From Halococcus salsus (GTDB taxonomy: Archaea; Halobacteriota; Halobacteria; Halobacteriales; Halococcaceae), in the NCBI RefSeq assembly GCF_009900715.1, contig NZ_JAAAJC010000009.1, positions 1 to 64,000 on the forward strand: a stretch of 64,000 nt of DNA. The letters run 5' to 3'. Below the pieces are notes generated by a model. The model was not told where the DNA came from and ran no database searches. It saw only the letters and a list, made by a program, of their open reading frames with translations. Each line of letters opens with the position of its first letter. The first letter of the stretch is position 1. Shown here piece by piece: positions 26,766-37,003 of the stretch. Position numbers and translations under genes: made by a program.

Positions 26766-27440
26766 ATGGCTGATAGCCAACCCAGTCTCGGCACCGTATT
26801 CCGAGCCGTTGGTCGGGTCTGCTATACCGACGCACTCACGCTGGCTTGGTCAAGTGCATTGTGTATCATCGGGTCGGTGCCGTTGGTTACCACTGGTGCA
26901 TCGGTGCTCGCCCTCACCGAAATGTGGCTGACCGTCATCGACACCGAGACGGACGGCCGGACCCTCACCGAACGTCGTCGACTAAAACTGTTCATCGAAA
27001 CCTGGCAAGCGAATATACGTTCCGGTATCCCCTATGGGACCGTTCTCGTCGTCGTTCTTGGTGGAAGCTACACCTATCTTGTGCTCAGTTCGATCAGTGG
27101 GTCAGGACTCTACCTCGTCTGGACGCTTCTCAGCCTCTATCTTGTCGTCATCGTCATCGGCTGGGAATTTCGAGCCGCAAGTATCCGGATGCGCTCTCCC
27201 GATTCGGATCGTCCAGGATTCCGTGAGGCGATGGAACGAGGAGCGTATAGCCTCATCGAACGGCCCGGTTACACTGTTCTCCAATTCGTAGGGTTTGGGG
27301 GGGTCTTACTCCTCGCCAGCCTGTTTCCACCGGCTTTTGTTGCGCTCGGTCCGGGGGTGATCGCAGTGTCGGAATCAGTCGGATTTGAAGAACTGTTCGG
27401 TAATGGTGCAGAGCGAATTCGAGCGGCGTACGCCCGGTGA
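26766..27440 (+). CDS. YesL-like DUF624 membrane protein
   Basis: About 224 residues with five predicted membrane segments and the pattern of the YesL/DUF624 family, which is often encoded beside sugar ABC transporters and glycoside hydrolases. A GTG directly before the ATG is an alternative start. It is divergent from the GH4 gene and convergent with the MalG-like permease. Function in the family is not established; an accessory role in carbohydrate uptake is inferred from context. Confidence 0.6.
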   Translation: MADSQPSLGTVFRAVGRVCYTDALTLAWSSALCIIGSVPLVTTGASVLALTEMWLTVIDTETDGRTLTERRRLKLFIETWQANIRSGIPYGTVLVVVLGGSYTYLVLSSISGSGLYLVWTLLSLYLVVIVIGWEFRAASIRMRSPDSDRPGFREAMERGAYSLIERPGYTVLQFVGFGGVLLLASLFPPAFVALGPGVIAVSESVGFEELFGNGAERIRAAYAR

Positions 27441-27462
27441 CTGGGACAGAAAATTGTGCCGC

Positions 27463-28323
27463 TTAGCCTTTCATCCCCGAAAGCGTCATTCCCTCGATGA
27501 AGTAGCGCTGCGCGGAGAGGAAGACGATGATGATGGGTACGACGATTACCGCTGCGGCCGCCATGACGAGTCCCCATTCGGTGAAGTACTCGTTTCGCAC
27601 CGAGAACAACGCCACAGGGAGAGTGTACATCGAACTATCGCTCGCGATGATGAGGGGCCACTCGAAGTTATTCCAAGTCGTGATGAACGTGTAGATGCCG
27701 AGCGTCGCGAGTGCCGGTTTTGCGAGCGGCAAATAGACTTTGTAGAACGTCTGGAACTGGTTGCAGCCGTCGATCTGAGCAGCCTCACCAAGCGCCGAAG
27801 GCATGCTCTTGAAGTGCTGACGTAGTAGGAAGATACCGATCGGCTGGGCGATGAGCGGTGCAATGATCCCCTGATAGGTGTTTACCCAACCGAGCTCCGA
27901 GAGCAGAACGTAGACGGGAATGAGCGTTACCATCCCAGGGATCATCATCGTTGAGACGAACAGCAAGAAGAGTTTGTCTCGACCGGCGAAGTCAAGCCTC
28001 GCCAGCGCGTAGCCGGCCAAGCTATCGAACACGAGATTGAACGCTGTCACCGACCCAGCGAAGATAATAGTGTTCGCGAACCACCGCCCGACTGGCTGAG
28101 TTTCAAAAAGCGTCTGGAAGTTGCCAAGCGTCAAGTCACTTGGAGCCAATGCGACCGATGTCGTCGCTGGTGCCGCACTTATTGAGGTCGCAATCGTCCA
28201 CCAGAAGGGAAGCGACCAGAGGATCGCTCCGCCGACCACGACTGCGTAGAGGAGAGTCGTCTTCGTCCAATACGTCGGTCCTGACCGGTCGTAACCAGGG
28301 TAATCGTAGTTCGAACGGGCCAT
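27463..28323 (-). CDS. MalG/UgpE-like sugar ABC transporter permease
   Basis: A 286-residue permease with six helices and EAA motif GEAAQIDGCNQFQTFYKVYLP. The last gene of a minus-strand binding protein-ATPase-permease-permease operon; its start abuts the stop of the other permease. In the thu-like reading of this locus it corresponds to ThuG. Confidence 0.85.
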   Translation of the reverse strand: MARSNYDYPGYDRSGPTYWTKTTLLYAVVVGGAILWSLPFWWTIATSISAAPATTSVALAPSDLTLGNFQTLFETQPVGRWFANTIIFAGSVTAFNLVFDSLAGYALARLDFAGRDKLFLLFVSTMMIPGMVTLIPVYVLLSELGWVNTYQGIIAPLIAQPIGIFLLRQHFKSMPSALGEAAQIDGCNQFQTFYKVYLPLAKPALATLGIYTFITTWNNFEWPLIIASDSSMYTLPVALFSVRNEYFTEWGLVMAAAAVIVVPIIIVFLSAQRYFIEGMTLSGMKG

Positions 28324-29322
28324 CAGTATTCGACCTCCTCTTGTTGGCGGTAGCGATACTGATAGTAGCTAAAGATGAACAGAATACAGAAGAGAATGAA
28401 CGCCATCGCCGCACCCTCGCCGTAGTCAGCGTAGACAAACGCCGTATTGTAGATATGAACCACAGCGGTAGTGGTCGAGTAGTATGGCCCACCCTCCGCG
28501 AAGACGAGCGCGATACCGAAGATCTGGAAGGTGCCGATAATCGAGAGCACGATCACGAAGAAGTTCGTGTTTCTGAGGTTCGGCCACGTTACCTCCCGAA
28601 TCCGATCCCAGCCGCTCGCGCCGTCAATCCGCGCGGCTTCGTACAACTCCTCGGGAATGTTCTGTAAGCCGGCGAGATAGAATATCATGTTGAATCCGAT
28701 ACCACCCCAGATGCCGATGATCGTCAGTGCCCACAGCGCAGTATTCGGGTCGCTCGCCCAGCCGTGCGCAAGACCCAGTGGACGAAGGATCTCGTTGACG
28801 ACACCGTTCGACGCGAGCAACCAACGCCAGATGACACCGCTCGCCGCCGAGGTCAGCATGACGGGCATGAAGTACGCTGCCCGGAGCGCTTTCTTACCCC
28901 GGATACGCGAGTCGAGCGCGAGCGCAAGGAAGAACGCACCGATGATCTGAGCCGGGACGACGACGATCACGTAGATGAACGTGTTTCGGAGCGCGAACCA
29001 CCAGAGGTTGTAGGATGGACTCCGCAACGAGGCCCAATTGTTTTCCCAAGGCCACGGGGTGAGTATACTCACGACCGAAAATAGTCGTCCACGCCCACTC
29101 ACCCCTCCCGAGGAAGATGTTCCAATCGAGAAACGCGAGGTAGAACGCAAACAACACCGGGCCAAGCAGGAAGATCGAAAACACGATGATGTTCGGAAGA
29201 ACGAACAGATAGCCCGCAAGGTCGCTGTCCCCCGACGAATCGATTGTCGGTAACGCGTCTTGGATTGAACCAAGCGTCCCCCCGAATCCACTCTGATTCG
29301 TGCTCCCGTCCTCAGTCGCCAT
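28323..29322 (-). pseudogene. MalF/UgpA-like permease gene with two single-base frameshifts
   Basis: The N-terminal part (MATEDGSTNQSG to NIFLGRGEW) reads in one frame from ATG 29322; the rest (SILTPWPWENN to EEVEY, with EAARIDGASGWDRIREVTWP) reads in another. Between them, at about 29070-29095, restoring one G in TGGGCG and one in TCGTGAG rejoins the whole protein as EWGVDDYFRSVSILTPWPW. The gene therefore seems to have lost two single bases within about 25 bp, or the sequence has errors there. If real, the importer lacks one channel half. All other operon members are intact. Confidence 0.75.
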
Positions 29323-30472
29323 GGTGTTCACCACCATCAGCGAGGAGACCCGGCGGGCGTTGTTCGGTCCGTTCGCGGTTGAACAGTGCCGCGCCGGTCT
29401 TACCATCGAAGGCGTGGACCCGCTTTTCCGGGAAGCGGACGCGAACTGTGTCTCCACCCGAAACGATCTGGTCACCCGATACCGAGGCGGTCATCTCGAC
29501 ATCGTCTTTCTGGAGATGAAGTAGGTTGTCGCTTCCCATCGGTTCGACGACGTTCACGCGCAACTCAACCGTTCGTTCGTCCGGCGTATCAGTGAGTACC
29601 ACGTCCTCTGGACGGATACCAAGAGTGATGCTATCGCCGGTGATCGCGTCCTCTGTCGCGGCGCGCTGTTCGTCACTCAATGGATACGCGAACGCACCAG
29701 TATCAATCCCCTCGCTAGTCAAGAGGCCCTCAATTTGGTTCATCGACGGCGATCCAATGAACCCGGCGACGAAGGCGTTCGACGGTTCGTAATAGCACTC
29801 CAGTGGGGTGCCGATCTGCTGGAGCGTCCCGCCATCAAGGACGGCAATACGGTCACCCATCGTCATTGCTTCGGTCTGGTCGTGTGTAACGTACACCGTT
29901 GCCGTCCCCAGTTGCTGATGGAGTTCTTGGAGCTCCGTCCGCATCTGCGTGCGGAGCTTCGCATCGAGATTCGAGAGTGGTTCATCCATCAAGAATAGCG
30001 CTGGGTCGCGAACGATCGCCCGCCCCAATGCGACGCGTTGTTGTTGGCCACCCGAGAGCGCCGCAGGTTTTCGATCAAGAAGGTCGGAGATCGAAAGCAT
30101 CGAAGCGGTCTGCTCAACTCGTTCGTCTATCTTGGAATCTGAGAGGTCCGACGTCATCCGAAGACCGAACGCCATGTTGCCGTGAACCGTTCGCTGTGGA
30201 TAAAGCGCGTAATTCTGGAAGACCATCGCGATGTCACGGTTCTTCGGTTTCACGTCATTGACAACGCGCTGGTCGATTGCGACCTCGCCGTCGGAAATGG
30301 TTTCGAGACCGGCGATGAGACGAAGCGTCGTCGACTTGCCGCACCCAGATGGACCAACGAGGACGATGAACTCCCCATCTTCGATCTCGATTGAGACATC
30401 ATCAACGGCGACAACTGCGTCGCCGCCGTCGCCGAAGCGCTTGGTTACGTTCGTTAGTGTTGCGTTTGCCAT
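29312..30472 (-). CDS. MalK/UgpC-like sugar ABC transporter ATPase
   Basis: A 386-residue ATPase: Walker A GPSGCGKST, Q-loop QNYALYPQ, signature LSGGQQQR, Walker B LFLMDEP, and C-terminal TOBE domain. Its stop overlaps the permease start by 11 bases, and its start overlaps the binding-protein stop, so the operon is tightly coupled. Counterpart of ThuK in a thu-like system. Confidence 0.87.
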   Translation of the reverse strand: MANATLTNVTKRFGDGGDAVVAVDDVSIEIEDGEFIVLVGPSGCGKSTTLRLIAGLETISDGEVAIDQRVVNDVKPKNRDIAMVFQNYALYPQRTVHGNMAFGLRMTSDLSDSKIDERVEQTASMLSISDLLDRKPAALSGGQQQRVALGRAIVRDPALFLMDEPLSNLDAKLRTQMRTELQELHQQLGTATVYVTHDQTEAMTMGDRIAVLDGGTLQQIGTPLECYYEPSNAFVAGFIGSPSMNQIEGLLTSEGIDTGAFAYPLSDEQRAATEDAITGDSITLGIRPEDVVLTDTPDERTVELRVNVVEPMGSDNLLHLQKDDVEMTASVSGDQIVSGGDTVRVRFPEKRVHAFDGKTGAALFNRERTEQRPPGLLADGGEHHGD

Positions 30473-31752
30473 TATGAGAGGATGTTGTTGTTGATTAGCC
30501 GTTCGGCCGATTTCATCGCGCTGTCCGCGGAGTTGTCTCCACTGACCGCCCCCTCAACCTCCGAGAGAACGGTATCGATGATGCGTCCGGTGTTGAGACC
30601 GAACTGGAGCGGGTATCCGCCCTCGGTCAAGTTCGCAATATTCCCGAGCAGCGGTTGTTTGTTGTAGAAGTTGCGCTCCAACAGTGATTGCCGGGAAGGG
30701 AGTGCAGTCCCAGTCTTTGCCCATGCCCACATGCCCTGCTGGTTCGTCAACGCCTTCACGAGACCAGCGGCTCCTTTTTTGTCGGTTGGCGTCGCGGATG
30801 GGGCCCACGCCGTTGTCAACAGCAATGTGGCTCGCTCGCCACCGGGCGGTTTCGGCATTCGCTTCACCATTTGGAGTGACTTCGTTGTTTCGGGGTATTC
30901 CTCTTGAAGTGCCGAAACGAACCACGCACCACCCATCGCCGCTGTAGTGTGGTTTTCGCCCAGTGCTGGAGCGCCCCAGTCGACAGGAATCTCGGCACTG
31001 TACATCCCCGCGAGGCCATCATCGTAGAGGTCCATGAGGAACTGGAGGGCCTCAATGGCCTCTGTAGAACCGATCACACATTCTGTTCCATCTTCGTTGA
31101 GAACGGCGCCGCCGTTCTGCCAGACAAGAGGGAGGAACGTCTCGCGTGGTTCGCTGTTGAATGCCAGTGGGTACTCAATCTCCGTCTTCCGTTTGACATC
31201 CTCAAGTGCTGTCCGAAAGTCGTCCCATGTATCGAAAGTTGTCTTCGTGCCCGCTTTCTGGAGATGGGCCTCGTTGTAGTAGATCCCAACTGGTGTATAG
31301 TCCTTCGGAATACCGTATGTTTTCCCCTGGTGCTGAAAGGCTGAAATTAGGTTGTCAATGAGGCCGTCTACATTGTACGCCGCGTTCTGGATATACGGAG
31401 TCATATCCAGTAGTGCCTCATTCTCCATGTACTGGGGCGCTTCCTCAGCACTGAGGTAGAATACATCCGGTTCAGTGCCACCGGCGTACTCCGTTTTCAA
31501 TTGCTGGTCGAAACCGCTTGGGATATTTTGATAGACGACGTTGACTTCCGGATGAGCCTGATCGTACTCACTGAGGATCCGAGTAACGATCTCATCCTCG
31601 GTCCCTGTTGCCCAGCTCGACGCAGAGATGGTGGGGGTGGTTGATGCCGATTGGCTCAGTACATTCGTTGAACAGCCAGTGAGGGCCGTTGCCATCCCAA
31701 TACCACCTGTCGCAACGAACTTTCGCCGAGTGAGCGAGTGATTCTGATTCAT
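30472..31752 (-). CDS. Sugar-binding lipoprotein of ABC importer
   Basis: A 426-residue binding protein with a twin-arginine signal (LTRRKFVATGG) and lipobox ALTGC, then a type-1 solute-binding fold (YGIPKDYTPVGIYYN, GGAWFVSALQEEYP). First gene of the operon, preceded by the TrmB-like regulator on the same strand. Substrate inferred from neighbours (ThuA, Gfo/Idh, GH4): a disaccharide or glycoside such as trehalose. Confidence 0.85.
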   Translation of the reverse strand: MNQNHSLTRRKFVATGGIGMATALTGCSTNVLSQSASTTPTISASSWATGTEDEIVTRILSEYDQAHPEVNVVYQNIPSGFDQQLKTEYAGGTEPDVFYLSAEEAPQYMENEALLDMTPYIQNAAYNVDGLIDNLISAFQHQGKTYGIPKDYTPVGIYYNEAHLQKAGTKTTFDTWDDFRTALEDVKRKTEIEYPLAFNSEPRETFLPLVWQNGGAVLNEDGTECVIGSTEAIEALQFLMDLYDDGLAGMYSAEIPVDWGAPALGENHTTAAMGGAWFVSALQEEYPETTKSLQMVKRMPKPPGGERATLLLTTAWAPSATPTDKKGAAGLVKALTNQQGMWAWAKTGTALPSRQSLLERNFYNKQPLLGNIANLTEGGYPLQFGLNTGRIIDTVLSEVEGAVSGDNSADSAMKSAERLINNNILS

Positions 31753-31938
31753 GGGCCTAGTGCCACGTTCTCCCCGATAGCTGTCCGTGCCAGCCAGCGA
31801 GGGACCGGTCGGCGGGAAGGGTACACCGAGTTCTGTCTTTCATCACGGTCTGTTCCGTTTTAACATGTTACACAATAAATCTTCTGGAAGAATGGCCTCT
31901 TCAAGATTTGAATATTCAGAGCAGGTGGATGGGATTAT

Positions 31939-32991
31939 TTACTCCAGTGGACGAAGTGTCACCGAGTCGGCCTCGTAATCTTCGGCGAAAGATCCGGGGC
32001 CACCGATGGTCAGCGAGCCAGCATCGCTTTCGACGACGAAAACCTGTTCGAGAGCGAACTCATTGTTGAAGGGCTCAACCAGAGCTTGTCGAAGGTCGAT
32101 TATCAGCCCGGATATCGTATCGTCAGTCGTCGTTTCGATGGTTGCATGGAGATTTTGCCCAGCGTGGTAATGGAGTGTCGCGTAAAGTAATGCTCGCCTG
32201 AACCATCCGAACGTTCGTGGAAGCTCCTCCGGGTCGACGACGAATACCTCGGTGCTCGCGGGCCAGTAGCCACTGAGATAGAGGCCAGCGACCGATCCCG
32301 CCAAATGTCGCTGTGAGAGAGATACGTACTCTTCTGTCGTATTTGTATCCGACAGGAGAGCCGGGTCGCCGATCATCGCAGTCTCGTTGTCGACGACAGA
32401 GACGACGGTAAGGTCTTGTTTCCAGCGGCGAACAGCAGTGGCGACACTGTCAAACGACTCCGGAGTTTCGTCCAGTTCGTTCGGTCCGCTGAGGATGAGC
32501 AAAATGAAGATGCCGCGCTCGCTTGCTATTTTGAGGGTTGGTTCCAGCTCCGGATAGAGGAAGGCCGGGATAGAGAGGAGAACTTCGTTGCTTGCGGTTT
32601 CAACCGCCTCATGGAGTTGTTTGAGAACCGTCTCACGACTCTTGATCATTTGGATGTCTGTTGTCTGAGGCGCTGTCTCAACGAATCGCTCCTCAAGTTC
32701 GGGTCGTATCGAATCGAGCTGGCTCGTCAAGCCTGAAATTGCTTCGTCAGGGGAAACAGCACGCACTGTTGTCGGAGATGCGTGGTCGTTGACGTGGACT
32801 AGTCCACGGTCGGCAAGTCTTTCGACAATGTCGTAGACTGCACGTTGGGTGATTCCGGCGTCCTCGGCAAGTGGTCGGGTTGTCGACTCACCACGGGATA
32901 GCAACGCGAGGTACGTCCGTATCGATGCTTCCGAGAGCCCAATACTGCTCAACACAGCAACGATCGAGTCATCGGTATCAGCGGAATTCAT
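31939..32991 (-). CDS. TrmB-like transcriptional regulator
   Basis: A 350-residue relative of the regulator at 16286. The winged helix (ALLSRGESTTRPLAEDAGIT, residues about 27-46, then QRAVYDIVERLADRGLV) and a C-terminal effector domain are clear. It lies upstream of the importer operon on the same strand and likely controls it, and possibly also the dehydrogenase genes on its right. Confidence 0.8.
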   Translation of the reverse strand: MNSADTDDSIVAVLSSIGLSEASIRTYLALLSRGESTTRPLAEDAGITQRAVYDIVERLADRGLVHVNDHASPTTVRAVSPDEAISGLTSQLDSIRPELEERFVETAPQTTDIQMIKSRETVLKQLHEAVETASNEVLLSIPAFLYPELEPTLKIASERGIFILLILSGPNELDETPESFDSVATAVRRWKQDLTVVSVVDNETAMIGDPALLSDTNTTEEYVSLSQRHLAGSVAGLYLSGYWPASTEVFVVDPEELPRTFGWFRRALLYATLHYHAGQNLHATIETTTDDTISGLIIDLRQALVEPFNNEFALEQVFVVESDAGSLTIGGPGSFAEDYEADSVTLRPLE

Positions 32992-33096
32992 CGTATTGGC
33001 CTACTTCGATCCTCACCATTAGTATGATTGTTCCCGAAGACGTTGGCGGAGAACTGTTGAAAATCGCTTTCTTGACAAGCGCTGAAGGAAAGTGGG

Positions 33097-33891
33097 TCAG
33101 CAGTTATCGGCTATCTCGATAACTGAGCTGACTGCGTCGGCGGGGTCGCTCTCCGGAACAAATTCGGCACTGACGTTCCCCTCGTATGTGGTCTCAGCGA
33201 GGGCTCGAAGAACATTTCCGTAGTTGAGTTCACCTGTGCCCGGTTCGTGACGGCCTGGAACGTCCGCGATGTGTATGTGTCCAACTGAATCGATATGTTC
33301 CCTGAGCGTCTGTATGATGTTTCCCTCAGTTATCTGTTGGTGGTAGATATCAAACAGGAGTTTCACATTTGGGCTATCAACTGCTTCAATGATTTCGGCG
33401 CCTTCTGACGATGTGGTGAGGAAATATCCTGGGTGGTCAACTACGACGTTCAGTGGTTCGACGACAATGGTGACTTCCAGCCGTTCGGCCGTCGGTGCAA
33501 CCGCCTGAAGTACGTCGATGATCGCTTCGCGCTGTGTCTGGCGATCGAGCTCGGGTTGTTCAGGGCCGACAGTGACGATAAGCGTCGAACAGCTGAGAGT
33601 GGCGGCGGTCTCAAGCGAGCGTTCGATATCATTAACTGCGACATCGTGGTTTGCCGGCCGTACCAGTGCCGCACTCTCGTGGTCATCGATGTTCGACCCC
33701 GCGCCAGCGGCGAGGGTTCCGAATAACTCAATGTTGGAATCCTCTGCCGCACGCGTAAGGGCGTCTATGTCCTCACTTTCCCAGTCGAAGAATTCGACAC
33801 CATCCGCCCCCGCCTCTGCTGCTCGTTCGATACCCTCTACTGTCGTACAGTTCTCGAAGACCATCGGGACCGTCACACCAACGCGAACCAT
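33097..33891 (-). CDS. Sugar phosphate isomerase/epimerase-like TIM barrel
   Basis: A 264-residue AP-endonuclease-2/xylose isomerase-like barrel. Conserved metal-site segments include VEPLN (Glu), LLFDIYHQQ (Asp, His) and HIHIADVPGRHEPG (His), with a final Glu in SAEFVPES. Closest in pattern to hydroxypyruvate isomerase-like and keto-sugar epimerase/isomerase proteins that accompany Gfo/Idh dehydrogenases. It overlaps the next dehydrogenase by one base, so the two are co-translated. Confidence 0.75.
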   Translation of the reverse strand: MVRVGVTVPMVFENCTTVEGIERAAEAGADGVEFFDWESEDIDALTRAAEDSNIELFGTLAAGAGSNIDDHESAALVRPANHDVAVNDIERSLETAATLSCSTLIVTVGPEQPELDRQTQREAIIDVLQAVAPTAERLEVTIVVEPLNVVVDHPGYFLTTSSEGAEIIEAVDSPNVKLLFDIYHQQITEGNIIQTLREHIDSVGHIHIADVPGRHEPGTGELNYGNVLRALAETTYEGNVSAEFVPESDPADAVSSVIEIADNC

Positions 33892-34868
33892 CAGCGCTCC
33901 CCGAGAGATACTGGAGCGTCGGTCGCTATCGACTCGTTGACCGCGAGAGTAAGGCCGAATGTCCGCTCGGCGTCGGCATACGGTGAGCGCGGACGGTTGG
34001 CATCATCCAAGCTGACCGCCTCAAAGAAGTCACTTACTTCGGAACGAAAGGCCTCGTCGAGAGATTTTCCATCATAGCTAACATCTTCACCATCGACGGT
34101 ACCCCTGAGGCGTCTCTCGGTCAGATCAACATCAAGCAGGAAGTCATCGCCAGCAAGTTCGAGTCCGACGCTCTCCTCGGAGGCAACTGATGACGAGAGA
34201 ACTTGGCTAACCGCCCCATTCGTGTGATACATCGATGCTGTCGTCGTGTCTGGAAAATCGAGTTCGTCAGTGTTGACTTCCTGGCCCCCATAGGCGGTGA
34301 CTCGTTCGACTTCGCCGGCGAAATACCGCACAAGGTCGAAGATATGTGTCGATTGTTCGACGACCTGTCCACCAGACTGTTCGGCAACGCTCCACCACCC
34401 CGTACTGGGAACTCCACCGATCCAGTGGCCGGAAACAAATGAGACGGTTCGATCTTCGATGAGGTCCTTCGCCTGCTCAATCACGTCGGCGTAGCGGTTC
34501 ATGTACCCGACTTGGGTTACAAGACCAGCGTTGTCGGCAGCATCACCGATCGCTCGGGCAGTGTCGATATCGAGGCCAAGCGGTTTCTCAACAAAGAGGT
34601 TGATATCATGGTCAATGACAGTGTGTTCCGGTGGTCCGTGTGCGAACGGCGGAACAGCCACGAGCACCGCATCGAGGTCGTGGCTCTCGCATAATGCCTC
34701 AGGGTCAGTGTAAGCCGCGGCGTCGAAACGCTCAGCTGCGTTCAACCGTGTCGATTCATCGATGTCGCAGATGCCGACGACCTCGGCATCATCCATGTGT
34801 TCGATATTCGGAAAGTGCTGCCAGGCAGTGACGCCCCCAGCTCCGATAAAGCCGATAGTCGTGGCCAT
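33891..34868 (-). CDS. Gfo/Idh/MocA family sugar dehydrogenase (a)
   Basis: From MATTIGFIGAGG (34868) the protein has 325 residues: an NAD(P)-binding Rossmann fold (GAGGVTAWQHFPN) and the EKPLGLD motif with the catalytic-region lysine, then a beta-sheet domain. Members oxidise sugar hydroxyls, including to 3-keto glycosides. It is divergent from dehydrogenase (b), sharing a 113-bp control region. Confidence 0.82.
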   Translation of the reverse strand: MATTIGFIGAGGVTAWQHFPNIEHMDDAEVVGICDIDESTRLNAAERFDAAAYTDPEALCESHDLDAVLVAVPPFAHGPPEHTVIDHDINLFVEKPLGLDIDTARAIGDAADNAGLVTQVGYMNRYADVIEQAKDLIEDRTVSFVSGHWIGGVPSTGWWSVAEQSGGQVVEQSTHIFDLVRYFAGEVERVTAYGGQEVNTDELDFPDTTTASMYHTNGAVSQVLSSSVASEESVGLELAGDDFLLDVDLTERRLRGTVDGEDVSYDGKSLDEAFRSEVSDFFEAVSLDDANRPRSPYADAERTFGLTLAVNESIATDAPVSLGER

Positions 34869-34981
34869 GCAGTACAAACAACAGATGGTGTTTGGCTTAA
34901 TACGACCGGTGCTATTATATCATTATATTAACAGCACATCGAGCAAAGCAATCATATGTGGCTGACTCACGATCTTTTTTG

Positions 34982-36049
34982 ATGGACTCGATGGAGCCGG
35001 TTCGAATCGGTGTTGTTGGGCTTGGTAACTGGGGGTCATTTCACGCGACCCGCCTCGGTGAAACTGAGGCAGATCTCGTTGGCGGCGTCGATATTGACCC
35101 TGAGGCGCGCGAACGCTTTACAGAAACGTTTGATGTCCCAACCTATGCAAGCCTCAACGGTCTCGCCGAGGCAGGTGCCGATGGGGTTGTGATCACAACG
35201 CCAAACCAATATCACGAAGAGCAAGCGACGTCAGCGTTCGATTTGGGTCTAAGCGTATTAATCGAAAAACCCCTTGCCCATACTCTCGAAAGCGCTGAAC
35301 GAATCGCTGCCGCCGCCGAGGATGCATCAGGGACGTGCATGGTGGGATTCAAAAACCGATTCTTGCCCGCCGTCGAGGTGGTCGATGGTTACAAAAACGA
35401 AGGCCGATTGGGTGAAATTACCCACGTCGAGGCCAACTACGTCCGACGACGCGGGATCCCGGGTCGTGGGTCATGGTTCACGCAGAAGGATGCAGCGGGT
35501 GGTGGAGCGCTAATCGATATCGGCGTCCACGCAATCGACCTCGCACTCTACTTTCTGGATTTCCCTGAGATTAACGAGGTGCTTGGTCAGACTCGAAGTC
35601 AATTCGGTACTCGTGATGAGTATACTTATCTCGATATGTTTGGCGAAGATTCGGGACCAGGACAGTTTGATGTCGACGATTCGACGACGGCGTTTCTGAG
35701 CTGTGCGGACGGCCAGACGATCTCGCTCGAATGTGCGTGGGCGGCCGACCGTGAACCCACCGACGAATTCGTGGTTCAAGGAACGGAGGCAGGCGCGACG
35801 CTCGATCGAGGAACCGAAGATCTCACGATTCACCGAGCGGAGACGATCGGGACCCCTCATTTCGTTAATGCCTCAATCGAAACTCGAGATGTGGACCCCA
35901 TTGCAGCCGAACAACGGGCGTTCGCTACGAGCATTCGTACTGGGAGGCCACCCGAACGTAACACCCCTGAACAAGCCCTCCGGGTCCAGGAAGTCCTTGA
36001 TGCTATCCAACGCTCCGCAGAATTGGGACGCGCAGTCGAGATCGAGTAA
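34982..36049 (+). CDS. Gfo/Idh/MocA family sugar dehydrogenase (b)
   Basis: From MDSMEPVRIGVVGLGNWG (34982) about 355 residues. Rossmann motif GLGNWGSFH, EKPLAH motif, and an internal GGGALIDIGVHAIDLALYF segment that holds the conserved DxGxHxxD active-site pattern. In thu-type systems a Gfo/Idh protein (ThuB) works with ThuA in 3-keto-trehalose formation; ThuA follows here after about 210 bases on the same strand. Confidence 0.82.
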   Translation: MDSMEPVRIGVVGLGNWGSFHATRLGETEADLVGGVDIDPEARERFTETFDVPTYASLNGLAEAGADGVVITTPNQYHEEQATSAFDLGLSVLIEKPLAHTLESAERIAAAAEDASGTCMVGFKNRFLPAVEVVDGYKNEGRLGEITHVEANYVRRRGIPGRGSWFTQKDAAGGGALIDIGVHAIDLALYFLDFPEINEVLGQTRSQFGTRDEYTYLDMFGEDSGPGQFDVDDSTTAFLSCADGQTISLECAWAADREPTDEFVVQGTEAGATLDRGTEDLTIHRAETIGTPHFVNASIETRDVDPIAAEQRAFATSIRTGRPPERNTPEQALRVQEVLDAIQRSAELGRAVEIE

Positions 36050-36262
36050 CCAAACTTCCGTGTAGCGTGTATTTGGACGGTATTTCCATATTTGTCACTT
36101 CTCGGTACTGAAAGAGTGTTGAGACCTCTATAGAGGGAGCTGTTGGTCAATGAATTTGGCTTTTCGACTGGTTTGATCCTGGAAAGATCGTCTGTACCAG
36201 TATATCTATCATGAGGCTCCAAAACGAACAATGCTTTACGAGCAACCGTTAAACGCGCAGTT

Positions 36263-37003
36263 ATGACATCGGTTACAGTCTGGAACGAATATCGTCATGA
36301 GAAGGAGAACGATACTGTTGGGGAAATATATCCTAAGGGGATTCACACAGTTATTGCTGGTGCGCTCGAATCCGAAGGATTCGAAACGAGAACTGCAACC
36401 CTCGACGAACCCGAGCATGGGCTCACTGAGAGCGTGCTCAACGACACTGATGTACTGACATGGTGGGGGCACGCAGCGCACGAGGAGGTTGAAGATAAGA
36501 TCGTGAACCGTGTTTATCAACGGGTCCTCGATGGAATGGGTCTCATCGTTCTGCATTCAGGCCACTATTCGAAAATTTTCCGACAGTTGATGGGGACGAC
36601 GTGTTCACTAAAGTGGCGCGAAGCAGCAGAGAAAGAACGTCTTTGGGTTATCGAACCAAGCCATCCGATCGCGGATGAGATAGACGAATACATTGAGGTA
36701 CCCGAGGCGGAAATGTATGGCGAGCGGTTCGATATCCCAGCACCCGATACCTTAGTCTTCAATTCATGGTTTGAGGGCGGGGAAGTATTCCGATCCGGAT
36801 GTTGTTACCATCGTGGAAATGGCCGTGTGTTCTATTTTCGTCCCGGCCACGAAACCTATCCCATCTATCACGATGAAGCCATCCAACAAGTATTGGCAAA
36901 CGCTGCCTCGTGGGTGGCCCCCAGTGATGGACCAACACCGGATTTCGGCAACACTGAACCAGTAGAGGACATTGAAATGACTGACGACCGATCTGTTCAC
37001 TAA
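36263..37003 (+). CDS. ThuA-like trehalose utilization domain protein
   Basis: A 246-residue class-I glutamine-amidotransferase-like (ThuA) protein: [16 protein letters not shown] at the N terminus, [26 protein letters not shown] and [13 protein letters not shown]. Family knowledge: rhizobial ThuA and ThuB act in conversion of trehalose-type disaccharides through 3-keto forms. Coupled with dehydrogenases, isomerase and a binding-protein importer, it completes a thuEFGKAB-like set. Confidence 0.83.
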   Translation: MTSVTVWNEYRHEKENDTVGEIYPKGIHTVIAGALESEGFETRTATLDEPEHGLTESVLNDTDVLTWWGHAAHEEVEDKIVNRVYQRVLDGMGLIVLHSGHYSKIFRQLMGTTCSLKWREAAEKERLWVIEPSHPIADEIDEYIEVPEAEMYGERFDIPAPDTLVFNSWFEGGEVFRSGCCYHRGNGRVFYFRPGHETYPIYHDEAIQQVLANAASWVAPSDGPTPDFGNTEPVEDIEMTDDRSVH

